Source: Synechococcales cyanobacterium bin31.maxbin.ball.101 (GTDB lineage: Bacteria > Cyanobacteriota > Cyanobacteriia > Leptolyngbyales > Leptolyngbyaceae). Taken from it: 44,269 nt of DNA. The translations under genes and the position numbers were made by a program. Below, in pieces: positions 40,656 to 44,269 of the stretch. The notes under the pieces were generated by a model. That model had not been told where the DNA came from. It saw nothing but the letters and a program-made list of their open reading frames with translations, and did no database searches. Numbering within the stretch: the first letter of the stretch is position 1; each line of letters begins with the position of its first letter. The stretch lies in NCBI GenBank assembly GCA_013298165.1, contig JAAFJU010000026.1, forward strand, positions 1-44,269. The letters are read 5' to 3'.

Positions 40656-42971
40656 ATGAAAGTTCTAATCGTTGAAGATGACCAGCAACTTGCAGAGATT
40701 CTGAAAAACAGTCTCAAGAGTCGCTATGCCATTGACATTGCCCAGGATGGCTTGCAGGCATCGCAATTTCTATTCAGCAATAACTACGACTTAGTGCTGC
40801 TCGACTCCTCACTCGGGGCGATCGATGGGTTGACACTCTGCCAGGATCTGCGACAGGCAGGCAATCAAGTCCTGATTATGTTGATGTCCAGCAATGACAG
40901 TACCAGCGATCGGGTTGCGGGACTGGATGCTGGCGCGGATGACTACGTGATTAAACCCGTCGCCCTTGGGGAACTAGAGGCTCGAATGCGGGCATTACTG
41001 CGTCGTCGCACCGTCAGTGAACTGCCCATTCTCACCTGGGGACTCCTGCGCCTTGAGACTTCTAGCTGCAATGTCTTTTATGATGGCAAACCCTTAGGAC
41101 TCACCACCAAGGAATACAGTATTGTCGAGTTATTGCTGCGGGAAAAGGAACGCATCTTCAGTCAGCGAGCGCTGCTAGATGCCCTTTGGCCCTCGGACAA
41201 CAACCCTCGGGGCGAAGAAACAGTGCGGACCCACATGAAGCGACTGCGCCAAAAGCTCAAGCCCGTGGGAGCGAGCGATCTGATCGAAACCGTTTACGGT
41301 CTGGGCTACCGTCTCAATCCGGCCCTGAAGTCAACGCCTGCGACGGTACCCTACGAAGATATTAGCGATGGCGACGTAACTCCCGCGATCCCGATGACAG
41401 CCGCCGATCTAAAGGAGGAGACGATCGCACAGTTTTGGGCCAAGCAATCAGGGCGGTTTTTAGAACGCATTGCCGCCTTAGACCACCTCACGCAAGCCCT
41501 ACAAAAAAACCTCAGCGACCAAGATTTACGGGGAATCGTCCGTCATGACTGTATGCAATTAGTGGCAGCGGTCGGGGGCATTTGTTTTCCTGAGGCGTTA
41601 CCGAAGGTGCAAGCCTTGGGTCAATGGCTCCAGAAGGCTCCCCTCAAGGCCCCGGCTGAAATCCAAATCCTCCGCCAACAGATTGCGCTCCTCGGCAATC
41701 TCTTAGAAGGCGTTCGGGATGGCAATGACAGTAGCGATCGGTTTAATCGTGTTTTGGACAAAAATCCAGAACGGCGGATTCTCATGGTCGATCCCGATCG
41801 GGAATATGTCACAGAACTCATGTCTGCGGGACATCGCTGGGGACTGCAAGTGGTGCGGGCCACGAGTCCTGGAGCGGCTTGGGATGCGATCGCACGGGTC
41901 TGTCCAGATATGTTGTTGATGGATTGCTCCGAGGGAACCGATACCGCTGCAAATCTCAACTTATTACAGCAGATTTGCGATCGCTGTCCCAATGTTCCCA
42001 TCAGCATCTTGGCCGATGGCAACGTCAACGACCCATTGGGGATTGCCAAATTTGGGGGACAGGGATTTTATCGAAAATCCATTCCTCAGACCACGCTATT
42101 AGAACGCATTCAAGAGCGTCTGCCAAAACGAAAATCAGAAAGTTTTAGCGCTGGGGCGAAGATTCTAGTCGTCGATGACGATCGCGTGCTGTTGGAGTTT
42201 TTAAAAGGGATTTTGGAGCCTTGGGGATTTCAGGTAACGCTGTGCGAGGATTCGAGTCAGTGTGAGGCATTGATTGAACGAGAATGTCCCGATTTGTTGG
42301 TATTGGATTTGGAAATGCCCCAGGTGCATGGGTTAGAACTCTGTGAGCGGTTACGATCGAATGCCAGCACGGTTTTGTTACCGATTTTGGTGTTAACTGC
42401 GCATCAGAATGTCACGACCATTCAAAAGGTCTATTCAGCAGGAGCGGATGATTTTGTCAGTAAGCCCGTCATTACCCCAGAGTTAATGACACGCATTTTC
42501 AATCGTCTGGAACGATCGGAACTCGTGAAGCAACAAACCGAACGCGATCCCTCCACCCAATTGCTCAATCGATCGGGTTCTCTCAATCGATTTGAATCCG
42601 TCATCGATCGGGCAAACCGGGCGCATCAGCCCTTGAGTTTGGGATTGGTCAGTGTGGAGTCTATTGTGCAACTCAGACGGAGCGCAGGCTACGAAGCCAG
42701 CGATCGGCTCGTCAATCAGATCGCGGAACAACTCTTAAATCTGTCCTATCGCGACACCGTCATTTCGCGGTGGGAAAGCAGTGAATTTTTAGTGATGATG
42801 CCGGGACTGACCGCAAAAGCCGGGGCACAACTGTTACTTCAAGCCGTGCAGGGAATTAAAAAAGACTGGCCAGATGTCACCTTGGGAGTCGGTGTCGCAG
42901 ATCTATCTCCCGAACAATCAGAGATTTCAGCACTTTATCAAGATGCGGTGAAACAGTTGCAGGTGATTTAA
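40656..42971 (+). CDS. Multidomain response regulator REC-wHTH-Hpt-REC-REC-GGDEF-like
   Basis: Protein of 771 aa from ATG 40656, the canonical MKVLIVEDD; TTG 40599 adds 19 unlikely residues. REC1 has Asp50 (LVLLDSSLG) and a KP switch. An OmpR-type winged helix follows (about 125-225, LTTKEYSIVELLL; RTHMKRLRQKL; ETVYGLGYRL). An Hpt-like helical region (about 265-365) has a possible His in IVRHDCMQL. REC2 has Asp423 (LLMDCSEG) and is divergent. REC3 is complete with Asp551 (LVLDLEMP). The C-terminal GGDEF-like domain has ESSEF in place of GGDEF (707-711), so diguanylate cyclase activity is unlikely. It is probably the output of the preceding kinase. Confidence 0.92.
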   Translation: MKVLIVEDDQQLAEILKNSLKSRYAIDIAQDGLQASQFLFSNNYDLVLLDSSLGAIDGLTLCQDLRQAGNQVLIMLMSSNDSTSDRVAGLDAGADDYVIKPVALGELEARMRALLRRRTVSELPILTWGLLRLETSSCNVFYDGKPLGLTTKEYSIVELLLREKERIFSQRALLDALWPSDNNPRGEETVRTHMKRLRQKLKPVGASDLIETVYGLGYRLNPALKSTPATVPYEDISDGDVTPAIPMTAADLKEETIAQFWAKQSGRFLERIAALDHLTQALQKNLSDQDLRGIVRHDCMQLVAAVGGICFPEALPKVQALGQWLQKAPLKAPAEIQILRQQIALLGNLLEGVRDGNDSSDRFNRVLDKNPERRILMVDPDREYVTELMSAGHRWGLQVVRATSPGAAWDAIARVCPDMLLMDCSEGTDTAANLNLLQQICDRCPNVPISILADGNVNDPLGIAKFGGQGFYRKSIPQTTLLERIQERLPKRKSESFSAGAKILVVDDDRVLLEFLKGILEPWGFQVTLCEDSSQCEALIERECPDLLVLDLEMPQVHGLELCERLRSNASTVLLPILVLTAHQNVTTIQKVYSAGADDFVSKPVITPELMTRIFNRLERSELVKQQTERDPSTQLLNRSGSLNRFESVIDRANRAHQPLSLGLVSVESIVQLRRSAGYEASDRLVNQIAEQLLNLSYRDTVISRWESSEFLVMMPGLTAKAGAQLLLQAVQGIKKDWPDVTLGVGVADLSPEQSEISALYQDAVKQLQVI

Positions 42972-43136
42972 AGAGGTGGACAAAACTCGTTAAGTCTCTG
43001 GCAATAAATCTTTAAGTATAGAGATTTAAAGTCAAGCTTGTTAAATCCCTGGAGAGAAATCCTTCTGCATAGAAACTGAAAGTGAACCCTAAAGGAAGCT
43101 CAACAGGGTTCATTGAACGATCTATTGAGGTAGGAC

Positions 43137-44024
43137 ATGGATATTTACATTCAAAAGAAGGGGCAACAACTGGGTCCCTACAATCCAGCAACAGTATTAG
43201 CAGGGCTTGAAAGTGGAGAGCTTTCGCGCCAGGATCTGGCTCGGTTGCGCGGCAAACAGTGGCAATCACTTGAATCTCTGCTGCCTGTAATTCGCGGGGA
43301 ACGCGCTCCAGAACCCAAACCCAAACGATCGCTTCTGTCCATTGGCTTAGGTCTTTTTCTCGCGATCGGCGCACTCGGGACCGTCTTGTCGATGCAACAC
43401 TCGAATCAACTGCAAAAAGAACGAATGGCGGAGGCATATAAAAGGCAACAATTGGGGGAACCGATCGCCCCTAAAACTATTAAAGGACCCGATTATTATC
43501 AAGCCTTTAAAGACAAGGCCATGGGCATTTCTAAACTAAAGACCACGCTAGCGCCTAACGAAAACGCAAAAATCAAAGGGAAAGTCCTCGTCTTTCTCCA
43601 AAGCCTTAAGGAGTTGGAATACTACACAATGCTGGGCTTTGAGAACCGAAGTTCCGCCTCGCTTCAGAAATACATATCCCAAGATGATGACAGTTTGAAA
43701 GAATTAGGTCTTACATTTCAGGATATGGCAGACAATTTGGATGACCTAGAAACGGTGATTCAAATTGAATGTCGTAGTTCAGAGGAACCCATCGGGATGT
43801 ATGAAGGAAAAATAGCAGGCAACCCAATCCCAGCCTATGCCAATATTTGCTTAGTCTCAATCATTGATTACAAAACTAAAACGATCGTCGCCCAAGACAC
43901 CTTTGAGAACAACAAAACAAGCGAAACCGTCAGCGTATCTAAAGACCAATTAGCCGTCGCCATACCGCCGCCCATGGAAAAAATCCAAGACTATATCAAA
44001 AGCCTCCGATCATCTAAGTCATAA
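43137..44024 (+). CDS. GYF_2-domain membrane protein
   Basis: Protein of 295 aa. The N-terminal 50 residues (MDIYIQKKGQQLGPYNPATVLAGL, then GELSRQDLARLRGKQWQSL) match the GYF_2/DUF4339 domain, thought to mediate peptide binding. A basic Pro/Lys linker leads to one transmembrane helix (LLSIGLGLFLAIGALGTVL, about 64-82). The remaining 200 residues, possibly extracytoplasmic, are charged and helical with Cys in IQIECRSS and YANICLVS, and I do not recognise them. ATG 43137 has GAGG nine bases upstream. Confidence 0.75.
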   Translation: MDIYIQKKGQQLGPYNPATVLAGLESGELSRQDLARLRGKQWQSLESLLPVIRGERAPEPKPKRSLLSIGLGLFLAIGALGTVLSMQHSNQLQKERMAEAYKRQQLGEPIAPKTIKGPDYYQAFKDKAMGISKLKTTLAPNENAKIKGKVLVFLQSLKELEYYTMLGFENRSSASLQKYISQDDDSLKELGLTFQDMADNLDDLETVIQIECRSSEEPIGMYEGKIAGNPIPAYANICLVSIIDYKTKTIVAQDTFENNKTSETVSVSKDQLAVAIPPPMEKIQDYIKSLRSSKS

Positions 44025-44041
44025 TTTCAAGAATTAAAAAG

Positions 44042-44114
44042 TCCAGGGTACAGGAGTTGAACCTGTCTGAGGCGAATTATGAGTTCGCTGCCTAAACCGA
44101 TCGGCCAACCCTGG
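44042..44114 (-). tRNA. tRNA-Met(CAT), elongator type
   Basis: The minus strand folds as a 73-base cloverleaf: acceptor CCAGGGT/ACCCTGG with discriminator A, D-arm GCC/GGC, anticodon stem GCGAA/TTCGC with loop CTCATAA (anticodon CAT), five-base variable loop, and T-arm ACAGG/CCTGT with loop TTCAACT. The first pair is C-G and not the unpaired C-A of initiators, so this is elongator Met; an Ile2 tRNA with modified CAT is a less likely alternative. CCA is not encoded. Confidence 0.93.
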
Positions 44115-44228
44115 AAGCAACGCTAGCTTGCACTATGAATGTAAGCGTAGGACATACTTCAAAACTATACCTTAGGAACTAGACCTGAAAAATCAGAATC
44201 TATAGCTCCCCAGCAGTGAGTTAACTCT

Positions 44229-44269
44229 ATGGTAACGCGAGAAAAACACTTTGAACTGCTTTTTAAGAA
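44229..44269 (+). CDS. Possible start of a truncated ORF
   Basis: An ATG at 44229 opens a frame (MVTREKHFELLFK) that runs off the window. No clear ribosome-binding site precedes it, and too little is visible to name a family. Confidence 0.25.
   Translation, partial: MVTREKHFELLFK

Overview
The window is chromosomal DNA of a cyanobacterium. The octamer GCGATCGC (HIP1) and its CGATCG core recur throughout. Several cyanobacteria-restricted families occur: a high-light-inducible protein behind an HLR1-type promoter, long-form LrtA/HPF, a DUF2605-DUF2973 pair, an EbsA-like protein, an RRM-type Rbp, and a UbiD-family enzyme as used in plastoquinone synthesis. No rRNA gene, CRISPR array, transposase, integrase or prophage module was seen. 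The sequence alone does not fix the genus; repeat load and gene style would fit a Leptolyngbya-like lineage.

Layout. 1-2.0 kb: 3' end of nusB, then ftsY, sharing one base (TAATG). 2.0-6.4 kb: a Cys-rich micro-ORF and palindrome, three small unknown proteins, a ubiD-family gene and an exported NTF2-like protein. 6.5-12.4 kb: murG, hpf/lrtA with a 44-aa ORF upstream of it, hisH, a TrmJ-like methyltransferase, a Bax-inhibitor-1 family protein, a DUF937 protein and an RRM protein. 12.8-16.9 kb: the phosphate uptake operon pstS-pstC-pstA-pstB, with a hairpin after pstS. 16.9-19.0 kb: an HslV-like Ntn hydrolase, a ParD/ParE-type toxin-antitoxin pair and an exported dienelactone-hydrolase-like protein. 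19.2-24.1 kb: DUF2605, DUF2973, two large membrane-associated GTPases and EbsA between them. 24.2-26.8 kb: a high-light-inducible protein, an exported L,D-transpeptidase and an M16 peptidase.

26.8-32.4 kb is the accessory-like stretch. It holds an orphan ParD-like antitoxin followed by toxin and HigA-like remnants, a DUF29 protein, a papain-fold toxin with a probable immunity protein, a stand-alone UrtA-type urea-binding protein, a DUF6629 membrane protein, and two convergent PD-(D/E)XK-type genes. 32.4-37.4 kb: an exported Rieske protein, proS, a Spy/LTXXQ-like periplasmic protein, a DUF1460 hydrolase and a methyltransferase. 37.5-43 kb: a CHASE2 hybrid histidine kinase with C-terminal Hpt domain, directly followed by a REC-wHTH-Hpt-REC-REC-GGDEF-like response regulator; these probably form one phosphorelay. 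The window ends with a GYF_2-type membrane protein, an elongator-type tRNA-Met(CAT) on the minus strand and a possible truncated ORF.

Two repeat themes stand out. GC-rich palindromic repeats occupy four tail-to-tail spacers (murG/hpf, ldt/M16, proS/Spy-like, GTPase/ebsA). Separately, a 50-bp repeat is present twice in frame inside the 22-24 kb GTPase gene and once more, as a 30-bp core, in an intergenic region at 11.3 kb. The best candidates for something undescribed are the 44-aa ORF upstream of hpf, the Cys-rich micro-ORF after ftsY, and the repeat family that has become protein-coding.
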